64,000 nucleotides of DNA. It comes from Gluconacetobacter aggeris. Lineage in GTDB: Bacteria; Pseudomonadota; Alphaproteobacteria; Acetobacterales; Acetobacteraceae. The stretch is from assembly GCF_014174395.1 (NCBI RefSeq), contig NZ_JABEQD010000003.1, positions 372,001 to 436,000 of the forward strand, given 5' to 3'. Of the stretch, positions 42,514 to 52,894 are shown piece by piece. Under the pieces are notes generated by a model, which saw only the letters and a program-made list of their open reading frames with translations, had not been told where the DNA came from and did no database searches. The translations under genes were made by a program, and so were the position numbers. How positions within the stretch are numbered: position 1 is the first letter of the stretch; every line of letters begins with the position of its first letter.

Positions 42514-45030
42514 ATGCTGAGGAAAAACTATCTCCTGGCTATTACAATCCTGACAAGCTCTGTCGGGTATGCGAATGCCGCCACGCCCCAGACGGACAGA
42601 ACGCATTCTTCGCGCAAAACCACTCCTGCCACGCCGGTGACGCATGTGGACGCCAAAGCCTCCCCAACTGCCGTGATAGAACCAGTGACCCCAGCGACAT
42701 CACGCCGCGACGCATCCAATGACGCAGCCGAGGCAGTGATCGTCACCGGTACCCATGCCTTCAATCGCAAGGCACGGGATAGTTCTGCGCCTATTTCTGT
42801 TATTTCAAATGCTCAGATACAGCGTTCCGGGCAGCTCAATCTGGCGGACGCCATCGCCCGAATCGACCCATCCATTACGCTGGGTGCCATGGGGAATGAC
42901 GTTGGAGCATTGACGTCATCCATCCGCATGCGTGGCCTGAACCCCAATGAGGTTCTGGTGCTCGTCAACGGCAAGCGTCGCAATACGACGGCAAACATCT
43001 ATGCCGATGGCGGGCCGCAGCAAGGCTCGACCCCGGTCGACGTGAATATGATCCCCGCCGGAGCGATTGACCATATCGAGGTCCTGCGTGACGGCGCAGC
43101 GGCCTTATACGGTTCGGACGCAATCGCCGGCGTGATCAACATCATTACCAAAAAGAGAGACCATGGCCTCAATGCAGTCACTCAGACCGGTGCGAACGCC
43201 TATAATGGCGATGGCTGGCAGTATCTGGTCGGCGCCGATGGCGGCCTGAAACTGGGCAATGACGGATTCTTGCATCTCAGCGGTCAAGTCTATCATACGG
43301 ATCATTTCGTATCAAAATCGACTGGCACGAATGATCATCGTTGGACACCGACTTCAACCTGGCCAGCCAACTCGAACCAGAGCCTAATGACGCCCGAGGA
43401 AACCCGCGAAAATCTCTCGATCGAATGGGGCAAGCCCATTACCGAGGGAATTGAGACCTATGGCCTGATCACCTATGCACACCGTCACTCGGAAGCATAT
43501 GAAAACTACCGCCTGCCTTCCATCGCCCCCAATGCCTATCCTTACGGCTTTTCACCGCTGGAGACGATCGAAGAAAACAATTTTCAGGCCAATATTGGGT
43601 TGAAGGGGGGCAATCTGCTCGGGTTCAACTGGGACCTCAGCACGCTATATGGCGAGGATGCCGACAAGATCGGGAACAAGAACACCTTCAACCCCAATTA
43701 CTACGCCGCTTATGGCTGGTCGCCGACGACCGTTCGGGCCGAAAGCTACAGCCTCGCGCAATGGACCAGTAATTTCGACCTGCGCCGCAATTTCAGCATC
43801 GGGCATGTCGTCCCGGTGACATTCGCGATGGGGGCCGAACACAGGCTGGAAATATACGACGTCAAGGCAGGCAATCCACCCTCCTATCTGCTGGGCGGTA
43901 CGGCCGGCTATGCGGGGTTGACCCCGCAAAACGCCGGCAACTGGCAGCGCAATGTCTGGGCCGGATATATCGACGGCGACTTCCATCCGCTGAAACACTG
44001 GGATCTCGATTTCGCCGGTCGCTTCGAACATTATACCGATGCAGGCGACACCGAGACCGGCAAGGTCACCACGCGCTATGACTTTACCCGTCGGATCGCG
44101 GTTCGCGGCACGATCAGCAACGGTTTCCGTGCCCCCACGCTGCCGGAAGAACATTTCAGTGCGCTCAACGTCTCGCCGACCGGTGCGTCCGGCCTGCTCT
44201 CCACGACCAGCGCCGCGGGCCGCTCCATCGGGGCGCAGCCGCTCAAGCCCGAACGGTCGACCAGCATCGAGGGCGGCATCATCGTCGAACCTGTCGACGG
44301 CTTCCATGTCTCGGTCGATGCCTACCAGATCAATATCCGCGACCGTATCGTGGGCGCGGCCAGTATCAACGGCCTGGCCGCCTATGACGCGATCGCGCTG
44401 ACCGGCGTGACCGTGCCGAGCGGGCCGGGGGTCGAACTCAATGGCATCTCCGCGAACTATTTCGCCAACGCGGCCAGCACGCGCACGCAGGGCGTGGATA
44501 TCTCCGCAGATTACGATTTCAGGCTGCATCAATACGGCAATCTGAACCTCTCCCTGCAACTGAACCTGAACCGTACGCGTATTCACCATGTCAATACGAA
44601 TGCTTACGGCAATTCGCTGGTCAACGCCCAGACTCTCGCCTATCTGACGACGGAATCCCCCCGCAGCAAGATCGTGCTGGACGCGTACTGGACGTATCAT
44701 GACTGGGGCGTGAACATTCGCCAGACCCGCTACGGGCAGACCTCAGGAATGCTGTCCTATTCGGATCTGGCCCCGTCCTCCATCCGTTATTCGACGACGA
44801 CGTTCGCCCCGTTCACGAATACCCCAGCCTGGCTGACGGATATCGAGATCGGCTATCGGATCAATGCGCACTGGCACCTCGCTGTCGGAGCCAATAATAT
44901 CTTCAACGTACGCCCGCGTCGCGTGAACCCAATCAATAACTATCTCGGTCCCAGGATGTATGACGTCAACTCGTCCGGCATTCCAATCACTGGTGGCTAT
45001 TATTATGGCCGCGTAAACGTCAGCTTCTGA
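42514..45030 (+). CDS. TonB-dependent outer-membrane receptor
   Basis: An 838-aa receptor, close in plug sequence to that at 973. Signal peptide residues 1-22 (LLAITILTSSVGYANA); Thr/Pro-rich linker; TonB-box-like EAVIVTGTH at 73-81; plug with SIRMRGLNPNEVLVLVNGKRR, GSTPVDVNMIPAGAIDHIEVLRDGAAA and YGSDAIAGVINIITKK; barrel ending YYYGRVNVSF with terminal Phe. I chose ATG 42514 because of the GGAAG site and the signal peptide; the upstream in-frame extension is AT-rich and not signal-like. It is flanked by two decayed genes and is separated from them by terminator-like hairpins, so it is a stand-alone unit. Ligand unknown. Confidence 0.92.
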   Translation: MLRKNYLLAITILTSSVGYANAATPQTDRTHSSRKTTPATPVTHVDAKASPTAVIEPVTPATSRRDASNDAAEAVIVTGTHAFNRKARDSSAPISVISNAQIQRSGQLNLADAIARIDPSITLGAMGNDVGALTSSIRMRGLNPNEVLVLVNGKRRNTTANIYADGGPQQGSTPVDVNMIPAGAIDHIEVLRDGAAALYGSDAIAGVINIITKKRDHGLNAVTQTGANAYNGDGWQYLVGADGGLKLGNDGFLHLSGQVYHTDHFVSKSTGTNDHRWTPTSTWPANSNQSLMTPEETRENLSIEWGKPITEGIETYGLITYAHRHSEAYENYRLPSIAPNAYPYGFSPLETIEENNFQANIGLKGGNLLGFNWDLSTLYGEDADKIGNKNTFNPNYYAAYGWSPTTVRAESYSLAQWTSNFDLRRNFSIGHVVPVTFAMGAEHRLEIYDVKAGNPPSYLLGGTAGYAGLTPQNAGNWQRNVWAGYIDGDFHPLKHWDLDFAGRFEHYTDAGDTETGKVTTRYDFTRRIAVRGTISNGFRAPTLPEEHFSALNVSPTGASGLLSTTSAAGRSIGAQPLKPERSTSIEGGIIVEPVDGFHVSVDAYQINIRDRIVGAASINGLAAYDAIALTGVTVPSGPGVELNGISANYFANAASTRTQGVDISADYDFRLHQYGNLNLSLQLNLNRTRIHHVNTNAYGNSLVNAQTLAYLTTESPRSKIVLDAYWTYHDWGVNIRQTRYGQTSGMLSYSDLAPSSIRYSTTTFAPFTNTPAWLTDIEIGYRINAHWHLAVGANNIFNVRPRRVNPINNYLGPRMYDVNSSGIPITGGYYYGRVNVSF

Positions 45031-45034
45031 CAGC

Positions 45035-45068
45035 AGCACCCCCACTTCGTACATGCGGTGGGGACGCT
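45035..45068 (+). terminator. Terminator-like hairpin after the TonB receptor
   Basis: Five bases past the receptor stop, CCCCAC (45040-45045) pairs with GTGGGG (45058-45063), with outer AGC (45035-45037) / GCT (45066-45068) across a mismatch, followed by CATTCTTCCC. Position between the receptor stop and the convergent relic supports a terminator; the T-tract is weak. Confidence 0.5.
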
Positions 45069-45099
45069 CATTCTTCCCGTCGCACGAGGATCGTTGTAA

Positions 45100-45512
45100 T
45101 CAAGGCGTGTCCGGAGCCTCGGCTTGGCGGGCACCGCGCGCGGACGATATCTCCACCCCCTCCCTGAACAGCGGCCCAAGCTGCCAGGAGACGCGCAGGG
45201 GATCGTCCGTGCCGCCGTCCCAACCATAATCATGGCGCAGACGCCCGATCAACGCGCCCGGATGGCGCAGGGCTGTCCCGTCCAGCCGGCGCGCCGCCGC
45301 CTCCAGCCGGTCCGCACGGCGCCACGGGGCCCGATCCAGGTCCAGGATTTCCTCCCGCGTCACCCGCGTCGCCGCCCAGACGATCATATCCCGCCGTGCC
45401 GCCGATCGAACCGTCCGGCCGCGCCTGAAGCTCCAGCACCGGATGATGGTCGCGCACACGCACGCCCAGAGCTGCCACCGACGATCAGCACATCGGCCTC
45501 TATTTCTATCAT
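45100..45512 (-). pseudogene. Deletion-fused relic of the flavoprotein/ferredoxin pair
   Basis: Four pieces of the 5663-7704 gene pair survive in order but in changing frames. From ATG 45512: the flavoprotein start IEADVLIVGG; then LGVRVRDHHPVLEL and GSIGGTAGYDRLGG (compare LGVHVLDHHPALEL and GSVGGAAGYDRLGG); then EEILDLDRAPWRRADRLEA; then the ferredoxin tail ALIGRLRHDYGWDGGTDDPL and WQLGPLFREGVEISSAR. All FAD-domain bulk and all eight cluster cysteines are gone. About 2 kb has collapsed to 0.4 kb. It lies downstream of an ssuA-type gene on the same strand, so this locus once also joined an SBP to the pair. Confidence 0.88.
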
Positions 45513-45790
45513 GAGCCTGTTCGCTTTCACTTTTCCCGACCGAGACCACCAGAACGGCGCGAACGCCCGGCGACGGATTGCAATTGCCGATCATGAAAGC
45601 AGGCCAGGCCAGGCGCATGTCTGAATCATGCCTGCCGTCCTGAGTAAGCGGGAGTGCGCACCCACGCGCCGTGGCATAGCGCCCCGGCCATCTAATCACC
45701 GGCCTCCCCGCGCCAGGCTCTCACCCCGACACTACTGGATGCGGTCCATGACGTCGCATCTCACGACGATCATTTTCCACTGCTCGACAG
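45513..45790. other. 278-base gap between relic and ssuA
   Basis: No gene recognised. It separates the ssuA stop from the relic start on the minus strand and may contain more decayed sequence. Confidence 0.35.
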
Positions 45791-46744
45791 TCAGGGCGAC
45801 AGGACGGCCTTGCGGACATCCACCGCCACGGGCAGCAATCCTGCCTTATGGAACGTGTCGGCGATAAACTGTTGGCGGGCCATCGTGTCGGGTCCGACCG
45901 GCTGGATCCCATAAGTGACCTTCGCCACCGATCTGGCCACGACCGCCGGGTCCAGCCCCGTGGTGCCGGCAAGTATCCGCGCGACTTCCGGCTTGTTCGC
46001 CTGCGCCCAGGCATCGCATCGTGCCAAGGCATCGCGAATCACGTTCAGCAGCGCCCCCTGCCCTTCGACGAAGGCCCGTCGCGCCAGGAAGAACTCGGTG
46101 CCGCCGCCGACATCGGCCCCAGTCATCAGTACCCGCACGTCCCGCCCTGCAGCCGACAGGAACGGATCCCAGATCGACCAGGCATCCACCACACCCGTTT
46201 CGAACGCAGGCCGCGCCGCAGCGGGCAGCAGATAGCTTACAGAGACATCGCGCAGCGACAATCCATTCTTCAGCAACGCCGCCAGAAGCAACCAATGCGC
46301 ATCCGAACCACGTGTCACGGCGATCTTGCGGCCTCGCAGATCGCCAACCGCCCGTATTGGACTACCGCTGGGAACGATGATGGCTTCGCTGGACCCCACC
46401 TGCGGTTCATGCCCGACATAGACCAGGGCATCTGGCGTACTGGCCTGGGCGAAGACCGGCGGCAGGTCGCCGGTCTGACCGAAATCGAGCGCGCCTGATG
46501 CCATCGCCTGCAACATCGGCGGCCCCGCCGGGAATTGCGCCCACTGCACGGCAATGCCCTCCGGCGCCAGGGCTGCCTCCAGGATCCCCTTCTGCTTCAA
46601 AAGGATCAAGGAGCCGTATTTCTGATAGCCGATGCGGACAATGCTATCGGCGCCATACGTGACACGCGACGAGAAAGACAACACCAGCCCCGCGAGCCCC
46701 AGCGAGAGCGCCGAACGTCTGGACGGGATCATCTGCCGAGCCAT
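45791..46744 (-). CDS. ssuA: Aliphatic sulfonate substrate-binding protein SsuA
   Basis: A 317-aa SBP and the closest in the window to classical SsuA: mature start VRIGYQKYGSLILLKQKGILE, then WAQFPAGPPMLQAMASGALDFGQTGDLPPVFAQ, VGHEP, DLRGRKIAVTRGSDAHWLL and TGVVDAWSIWDPFLSAA. Signal peptide about residues 1-31 (SRRSALSLGLAGLVLSF, cleavage near TYGA/DS). It begins nine bases after the cysE stop, so it is probably co-transcribed with groESL-cysE. No ABC partners adjacent; it would have to use the SsuCB or the second ABC system. Confidence 0.9.
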   Translation of the reverse strand: MARQMIPSRRSALSLGLAGLVLSFSSRVTYGADSIVRIGYQKYGSLILLKQKGILEAALAPEGIAVQWAQFPAGPPMLQAMASGALDFGQTGDLPPVFAQASTPDALVYVGHEPQVGSSEAIIVPSGSPIRAVGDLRGRKIAVTRGSDAHWLLLAALLKNGLSLRDVSVSYLLPAAARPAFETGVVDAWSIWDPFLSAAGRDVRVLMTGADVGGGTEFFLARRAFVEGQGALLNVIRDALARCDAWAQANKPEVARILAGTTGLDPAVVARSVAKVTYGIQPVGPDTMARQQFIADTFHKAGLLPVAVDVRKAVLSP

Positions 46745-46753
46745 TTCTTGTCC

Positions 46754-47665
46754 TCAGATTTCATATTCGAGCGGCGGCAGCGTCTGATCCATGGTCAAGG
46801 ACGGCAATCCTTCGTGGCGCGTACCGACGACACGCGCGGGATTGCCGACGACCGTCGTAAACGGCGAGACGGATTTCAGCACGATCGACCCGGCACCGAC
46901 CTTCGCGCCTTCGCCGATCTCGATATTGCCCAATACCTTGGCCCCGGTGCCGATCAGCGCGCCGCGCCGCACCTTGGGGTGCCGATCACCGCTTTCCTTG
47001 CCGGTGCCGCCCAGGGTGACATTCTGCAACAGGGCGACGTCATCCTCGATGACCGCCGTCTCGCCGACCACGATGCCGGTCCCATGGTCGAACATGATCC
47101 GTTGCCCCAGCCGCGCCGCGGGATGGATATCCACCGCGAACAATTCCGATGCCCGGCTCTGGACATACTGTGCCAGCGGCTGGCGGCTCTCGTGCCACAG
47201 CCAGTGCGCGAGCCGGTAAGACTGGATCGCGTGAAAGCCCTTGAAGAACAGGAAAGGCACCAGATAACCGGTCGCAGCCGGATCGCGCGCGCGGATCGAT
47301 ACCAGATCGGCCGCCGCCATCTCGACCGTCGACGGGCGACTACGCTGGAAATCCCGCACCAAGGCGAAAATCGTGGCCTTGCGCACCAGATCGCTGCTGA
47401 GCTTGCGCGACAACAGGAAAGCCAGGGCGGAGGCGAAATCCGGCTGGTCGAGGACGGCAGGCCGCGTCAATTCCCGCAGCACGGGGTCGCGATGGCTCCT
47501 CGCCTCCGCCTGCATCAGTTCCCACAGCCCGGCCGGGGAGGAGGACAAGGAGGGCGGCAACGGCTTCGTCGTAACCGCCGTATCCGACTCCCCGCGCTCA
47601 AAGTAGGCGCGCAGGCTGGTGACGTCTCCAGCCATCTTCTGCTTCTGCTTCCGCTCCGGCTTCAT
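46754..47665 (-). CDS. cysE: Serine O-acetyltransferase
   Basis: A 303-aa serine acetyltransferase, which makes O-acetylserine for cysteine synthesis. N-terminal helical SATase domain (LWELMQAEARSHRDPVLRELTRPAVL; DFQRSRPSTVEMAAADL; FHAIQSYRLAHWLWHESRQPLA), then the left-handed beta-helix with DIHPAARLGQRIMFDHGTGIVVGETAVI and TLGGTGKESGDRHPKV, where catalytic Asp and His are visible. The tail ends in Ile (LPPLEYEI), compatible with the C-terminal docking into cysteine synthase. ATG 47665 or 47635 are both possible. It follows groEL by 59 bases. Its presence ties sulfite made by the monooxygenases to cysteine formation. Confidence 0.93.
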   Translation of the reverse strand: MKPERKQKQKMAGDVTSLRAYFERGESDTAVTTKPLPPSLSSSPAGLWELMQAEARSHRDPVLRELTRPAVLDQPDFASALAFLLSRKLSSDLVRKATIFALVRDFQRSRPSTVEMAAADLVSIRARDPAATGYLVPFLFFKGFHAIQSYRLAHWLWHESRQPLAQYVQSRASELFAVDIHPAARLGQRIMFDHGTGIVVGETAVIEDDVALLQNVTLGGTGKESGDRHPKVRRGALIGTGAKVLGNIEIGEGAKVGAGSIVLKSVSPFTTVVGNPARVVGTRHEGLPSLTMDQTLPPLEYEI

Positions 47666-47724
47666 TTCGGATCGTAGGGAGGGTCGCCCATGCCTTGCGG
47701 CCGGCTCGGCCCTCCCCGCATCCC

Positions 47725-49676
<1,952 letters not shown>

Positions 49677-49703
49677 TATCTTGAAACCTCTGAATATCCT
49701 GAA

Positions 49704-49919
49704 TTATCGCAACGGGGCGTGGGCGTTTGCCTGGGCCCGGGCATGGCGGAACTGGCGCGCCACCTGCCGCGTCAGTTCATCCGGCTCGGCCAGGACGCGG
49801 TTGTGCAGGGGGCGCACGCTGTCATGCGTCGCATAGAAGCGCCGCGTCCTGCGGTCACCTTCCACGATCAACGCACCCAGGAAGGTGCCCTCGATCTCCA
49901 CGATCTGCGATTCATACAT
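49704..49919 (-). CDS. Small hypothetical protein, first gene of the groESL operon
   Basis: A 71-aa protein beginning MYESQIVEIEGTFLGALIVE, then DRRTRRFYATHDSVRPLHNR and an Arg/Gln-rich end. It lies 27 bases upstream of groES on the same strand. I recall similar small proteins of unknown function next to secondary groESL operons in alpha- and betaproteobacteria, with the same MYESQ-VEI start and a RRF-A-H-VR pattern, so I regard it as a real gene. Function unknown. Confidence 0.65.
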   Translation of the reverse strand: MYESQIVEIEGTFLGALIVEGDRRTRRFYATHDSVRPLHNRVLAEPDELTRQVARQFRHARAQANAHAPLR

Positions 49920-50725
49920 GGGTTGCTGCCTTGTCGTTCCGCTTGCGCGGGCCCGCCGGCAGCCTTCGCCGCCGGCGCGTTATCGGGCGGGCATCGGTCT
50001 CGTGCGGCCGGCTCGTCCTGCGCTACATCGTTCGATGCGACACATTCGCGCGGTGATGCGGGTCATCGGGCTCCATCCCTGGATCGGGCCGTCACAACGG
50101 GTGGCGACCAAGCCACGATTACAGCGTCCCCGCCTCGCGTCAAGCCAATACAATCATTTAATATAGTAATATGTAAAATTTACCGTCACTAACGAACCGC
50201 GATCACAAGACAGCGCATTGTCACTTTAACATATTGATATTTAAATATATAATATCCATATCGCCGCGACGAATCAGCATTCCGCACCTCGCCAGTCAAG
50301 CCGGGCTTGCGCCGATTGTGGCGCATTCCCATCGACATGAAAATTTAATCACACGATTATTTTTGTTGTTTATTTCATATCACGATTATATATCGCAGAG
50401 TGATGCATCCGACTGCCAAGCGAGCAAGACCGAGCAAACTCCCTGCGCCAACCATGCGCGCCGGATATTCGGGGAACGCCATCGATCGGTCAGGATCATT
50501 TGTCTGCGAGAGGATTCCGGAAAGACCATGCCGTCACGCGCTGCTCCGTCCACAGCTTGCTGTCCACCGTTCCCTTTTTACGCATTGCCCGCCCGGCAGA
50601 ACCCAGGACGCTGCGGATCGGCAACTGACTGACATGACAGTTGGCATGAAGCCAGATCCGCTCCCCACGCCTATCGCACACGCGATTGTTCTCCGAAATA
50701 TGTTCAGGATTTGGAATCGGGATAA
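49920..50725. other. 806-base intergenic region, partly very AT-rich
   Basis: Divergent spacer between the groESL-cysE-ssuA operon (minus) and the 50726 operon (plus). The stretches 50156-50270 and 50335-50400 are very AT-rich. I looked for a CIRCE operator (TTAGCACTC and its complement) and did not find one. Short open frames at 50234-50729 give no recognisable protein. Confidence 0.45.
50116..50143 (-). promoter_or_regulatory. Possible promoter of the groESL operon
   Basis: On the minus strand TTGACG (50143-50138) is followed after 16 bases by TAATCG (50121-50116). The CTTGAC hexamer is a good -35 element for sigma-70 or RpoH; the -10 match is weak. It lies about 200 bases upstream of the small first gene. 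Confidence 0.3.
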
Positions 50726-51115
50726 ATGAAAGCCAGCACGTCAGATTCCCCGTCGATCCGCGGGCCGTCTTACAAGGGCGTCTCCTTTCCCACAGATCAC
50801 AGCGGACGCCAGGCCTATCCGGAAAAGCGCTTTATAAAATATGCCTCTTCCGATCTGCCACAGGACCTTCATACCGTTCGTCAGGTGTGGGTGTCCAAGT
50901 TCGCGACGATGGGCGCCATCTATCGTATCAAAGGCGAGCCGCGCGACGACGGATGGTTTACCCCCGAGGATGAAACACAAGCGTTGCGGATCGGGAGGGA
51001 CTGCTTTCTCTCGCGCTACGAAGCCGCGCTGGATGCCGATTCACGACGCCAACACAAGATCACGTCCTTGAAAAATACGCTCGAACGGATCGAGAAGCTC
51101 ATCGCCTCCGATTAG
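50726..51115 (+). CDS. Hypothetical protein (129 aa)
   Basis: A hydrophilic 129-aa protein with no signal peptide or membrane segment. It contains RFIKYASSDLPQDLHTVRQVW, IYRIKGEPRDDGWFTPEDETQA and a C-terminal amphipathic helix KITSLKNTLERIEKLIASD that could form a coiled coil. No family recognised. It is followed 62 bases later by the peroxiredoxin-like gene and seems to start an operon of poorly understood genes. The codon usage fits a real gene. Confidence 0.6.
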   Translation: MKASTSDSPSIRGPSYKGVSFPTDHSGRQAYPEKRFIKYASSDLPQDLHTVRQVWVSKFATMGAIYRIKGEPRDDGWFTPEDETQALRIGRDCFLSRYEAALDADSRRQHKITSLKNTLERIEKLIASD

Positions 51116-51177
51116 GCGCCCGTTCACGTCCATCCGCTCCAACGATCCGAAGCGATTCAGTTTCAAGAGGCCGACGA

Positions 51178-51681
51178 ATGGCACTGTTCCCCGGCTGGAC
51201 GGCTCCGGACTTCGCCTGCGACACGACATCCGGGCCGGTCCGATTTCACACATGGCTCGGCTCAAGCTGGGGTGTCGTTCTGACGCATCTGGATGATTAC
51301 ACGTTTCAGAGTCTTGAAGCAGGGATGGCATGGGCCAACGCATGTACCCGACCGATCAAGGTACTGGGCCTGGATTCCACATCCCATGAGTACAGCGTGC
51401 CGGCCGATCGGCCCTCGGTCTCCTTGCCAGTCCCACGACTCATAGACCCATCTGGCGCCGTTCAGGGCCTTTGGCACGGCATCGCCGTTGATATCGGTTG
51501 TAAAGCATCCGCTTTTGACGATGACCATGTGGTCTATTTTCTGGACCCGGCCAAAACCATACGCATGACGCTTTCATATCCCATTTCCCAACATCGTGAT
51601 TTTTCGGAGGTTGTCGCTATTCTCCATGCCTTGGAGGCAGACCGCCATTGCGGATGCCGTCCCGCCCTGCGGGCAGCCTGA
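51178..51681 (+). CDS. Peroxiredoxin-6-like protein lacking the peroxidatic cysteine
   Basis: A 167-aa thioredoxin-fold protein that follows the 1-Cys peroxiredoxin (Prx6) pattern: APDFACDTTSGPVRFHTWLGSSWGVVLTH near the N-terminus, and TIRMTLSYPISQHRDFSEVVAILHALEADRH near the C-terminus, where Prx6 has KLSLxYPxxTGRNFDE. The catalytic segment DFTPVCTTE is replaced by DYTFQSLEA, so the peroxidatic Cys is Ser45 and the conserved Pro is Phe. The Prx6 C-terminal domain is missing; instead the chain ends HCGCRPALRAA with a CxC pair. Either a non-enzymatic peroxiredoxin relative or one that uses other cysteines (Cys14, Cys56, CxC). It begins 62 bases after the 50726 gene. Confidence 0.75.
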   Translation: MALFPGWTAPDFACDTTSGPVRFHTWLGSSWGVVLTHLDDYTFQSLEAGMAWANACTRPIKVLGLDSTSHEYSVPADRPSVSLPVPRLIDPSGAVQGLWHGIAVDIGCKASAFDDDHVVYFLDPAKTIRMTLSYPISQHRDFSEVVAILHALEADRHCGCRPALRAA

Positions 51682-51746
51682 GATATGACCAGATTGCTTG
51701 GCACGCCCTACGCCCGTACGACGCACGACACGGGCCCGGTCGCGTG

Positions 51747-52853
51747 ATGCAGGGACTCACTCCGGCTCTTGCCGCGCTGGAAACCGGCATGCTTGACCGT
51801 TCGCCGGAGGACAGCGAAGCGAACCCCTGGGAGTTCGTCTCTCCCTGGATCGTCTATGGACCATTGGTGATCTTCTGGATCATGATGGGGTTACGCTATC
51901 GCGACTTCGCCATCGCGACGCTCGCTAATCCGCATATACCGACCGGTGGTCTTTGCGGTGAAAGCAAAAGCGGCATCCTTGCCCGACTCCGCGCGCCACA
52001 AAGCTTTTGGATCGCCCCCTGGCAGGCCTTCATGACCGGCAAGGGCAGCATCCGACACGCCACGGATGCCATGGAGCGATTGGATCTATCTTTCCCCGTA
52101 GTCCTGAAGCCCGATATCGGCTGCAAGGGCGCCGGCGTCAGGCTGATCCGCACCATGGACCGCCTGGAGGAGACACTGGCTCTCTATCCGGACGATATTC
52201 CGGTCATGATCCAGAAATTCATCCCCTACGAATGTGAAGCCGGCATTTTCTATTCCCGTCTGCCGACCGAGAGCGAAGGGCAGATCCTGTCCATGACGTT
52301 CAAATCGTCACCTTTCGTGACAGGTGACGGCGTATCCACCCTGCATGAACTCATCCTCGGTCATCCCCGCGCCGGCAAGCTGCCTCACATCTATCTACCC
52401 CGGGTGAAAGGCCGCCTGGATGATATCCCCCCACGGGGCGAAGTCGTTCCTCTGGTCTTTACGGGCAATCATTCCAAAGGATCGCTGTTTCGCGATGCCA
52501 CGCATCTGGTCACACCAGCGTTGACGCGACGCATCGATAGCATCCTGCGCGCGCTTCCCGATTTCCATCATGGGCGTGTGGATCTGCGTTTCGCGTCTAT
52601 CGAAACCCTCCGGGAGGGACGCGGCTTTCAGATCATCGAAGTGAACGGCATCGGCTCCGAGCCGATCCAGATGTGGGCGCCGGAAGCGACTCTCGTTTCG
52701 ATCTGGCGCACACAATTTCGCTTCTACGGCCGGGCCTTCAAGATTGGTGCGTTGATGCGGCAGCGCGGCTTTCGCAGCAAGGGAGCATTCGACATGCTCA
52801 GACAATGGAGACGCCAGTCGGCCCTGATCGCCCGGTATCCATCAAGCGACTGA
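51747..52853 (+). CDS. ATP-grasp-fold protein with N-terminal hydrophobic segment
   Basis: A 368-aa protein. Residues about 33-49 are hydrophobic (WIVYGPLVIFWIMM), directly followed by GLRYRDFAIATLANPHIPTGGLCGESKSGIL. The ATP-grasp core is visible as FPVVLKPDIGCKGAGVRLI, IPVMIQKFIPYECEAGIFYSR and FQIIEVNGIGSEPIQMW with the Glu/Asn metal ligands. ATP-grasp enzymes join a carboxylate to an amine or thiol through an acylphosphate. ATG 51747 is the first good in-frame start after the previous stop (66-base gap). Proteins of this type occur in many proteobacteria without a known substrate. Together with the next hydrolase it may make or modify a peptide-like compound; inference. Confidence 0.8.
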   Translation: MQGLTPALAALETGMLDRSPEDSEANPWEFVSPWIVYGPLVIFWIMMGLRYRDFAIATLANPHIPTGGLCGESKSGILARLRAPQSFWIAPWQAFMTGKGSIRHATDAMERLDLSFPVVLKPDIGCKGAGVRLIRTMDRLEETLALYPDDIPVMIQKFIPYECEAGIFYSRLPTESEGQILSMTFKSSPFVTGDGVSTLHELILGHPRAGKLPHIYLPRVKGRLDDIPPRGEVVPLVFTGNHSKGSLFRDATHLVTPALTRRIDSILRALPDFHHGRVDLRFASIETLREGRGFQIIEVNGIGSEPIQMWAPEATLVSIWRTQFRFYGRAFKIGALMRQRGFRSKGAFDMLRQWRRQSALIARYPSSD

Positions 52854-52894
52854 TCCAGCCAGCAGAATCACTCTCAAAAAAGGAGGAACCACCG

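Noticed and set aside
49920-50725. CIRCE/HrcA operator for groESL
   Set aside because: No TTAGCACTC-N9-GAGTGCTAA or near match was found in the upstream region.
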